Assembly (NCBI GenBank): GCA_937950565.1
Contig: CALFCS010000059.1
Location: forward strand, 1 to 6,222
Length of the DNA stretch: 6,222 nt
Direction of reading: 5' to 3'
From: an uncultured Lachnospiraceae bacterium
GTDB taxonomy: Bacteria; Bacillota; Clostridia; Lachnospirales; Lachnospiraceae
This document shows positions 6,137 through 6,222 of this stretch, piece after piece (the first letter of the stretch is position 1; every line of letters starts with the position of its first letter). Both the position numbers and the translations under genes were made by a program. Below the pieces are notes generated by a model. The model was not told the DNA's origin, searched no databases, and worked only from the letters and a program-made list of their open reading frames with translations.

Positions 6137-6222
6137 TTAATTATATTTCTCCAGGAATCTCTGGATAATGGTTGCACATTCTGCACGGTTTGCGCTTCCC
6201 TGCGGGTCAAGAAGAAGCTGTC
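6137..6222 (-). CDS. SLH-domain (S-layer homology) surface protein, C-terminal fragment
   Basis: Only the last 27 codons and the TAA lie in the window; the gene continues beyond the right edge. The fragment contains DPQGSANRAECATIIQRFLE, which matches the ending of an SLH domain (pattern: D/P-rich turn, then RAE-x-A-x-hydrophobic-hydrophobic-x-RF). SLH domains usually come in threes and bind secondary cell-wall polysaccharides, anchoring exported proteins to the surface. Here the SLH domain is at the extreme C-terminus. The rest of the protein, and hence its activity, is unknown. A terminator follows downstream, so it is the last gene of its unit. Confidence 0.78.
   Translation of the reverse strand, partial: QLLLDPQGSANRAECATIIQRFLEKYN

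Overview
The window looks like the chromosome of an anaerobic, low- to mid-GC Firmicute, most likely a Clostridia member close to Lachnospiraceae. This rests on the gene order gdpP-rplI-dnaB (as in Bacillus yybT-rplI-dnaC), a stand-alone clostridial 2[4Fe-4S] ferredoxin, an S-layer-homology (SLH) protein end, a lipoprotein sugar-type binding protein and strong purine-rich Shine-Dalgarno sites. Species was not determined.

Left part (1-1452): a short open frame at the edge may be the C-terminus of a membrane protein on the + strand. It is followed, tail to tail, by a 389-residue lipoprotein of the ribose/galactose-binding type on the - strand. A 225-bp AT-rich intergenic region then holds divergent promoters for this lipoprotein and for the ferredoxin.

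Middle (1453-2121, + strand): a 56-residue 2[4Fe-4S] ferredoxin with its own promoter region, an ideal ribosome binding site and a clear terminator. It is followed by a 118-residue, highly charged, helical protein of unknown function that overlaps the end of dnaB by 18 bp.

Right part (5999-2020, - strand): one operon reads gdpP (membrane c-di-AMP phosphodiesterase), rplI (ribosomal protein L9) and dnaB (replicative helicase). rplI starts directly after the gdpP stop, and dnaB starts 13 bp after rplI. A perfect TATAAT box sets the operon start and shows that gdpP begins at 5956 and not further upstream. The right edge carries the last 27 codons of an SLH-domain protein and its terminator.

The genes form separate units: a signalling/translation/replication operon, a redox carrier, an uptake or sensing lipoprotein, an orphan small protein and a cell-surface protein. 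I see no CRISPR array, mobile element, tRNA or rRNA, and no clear sign of an unknown multi-gene system. The most unusual structure is the dnaB / 118-residue gene junction. There the genes overlap convergently, and the likely terminator of each lies inside the coding sequence of the other.
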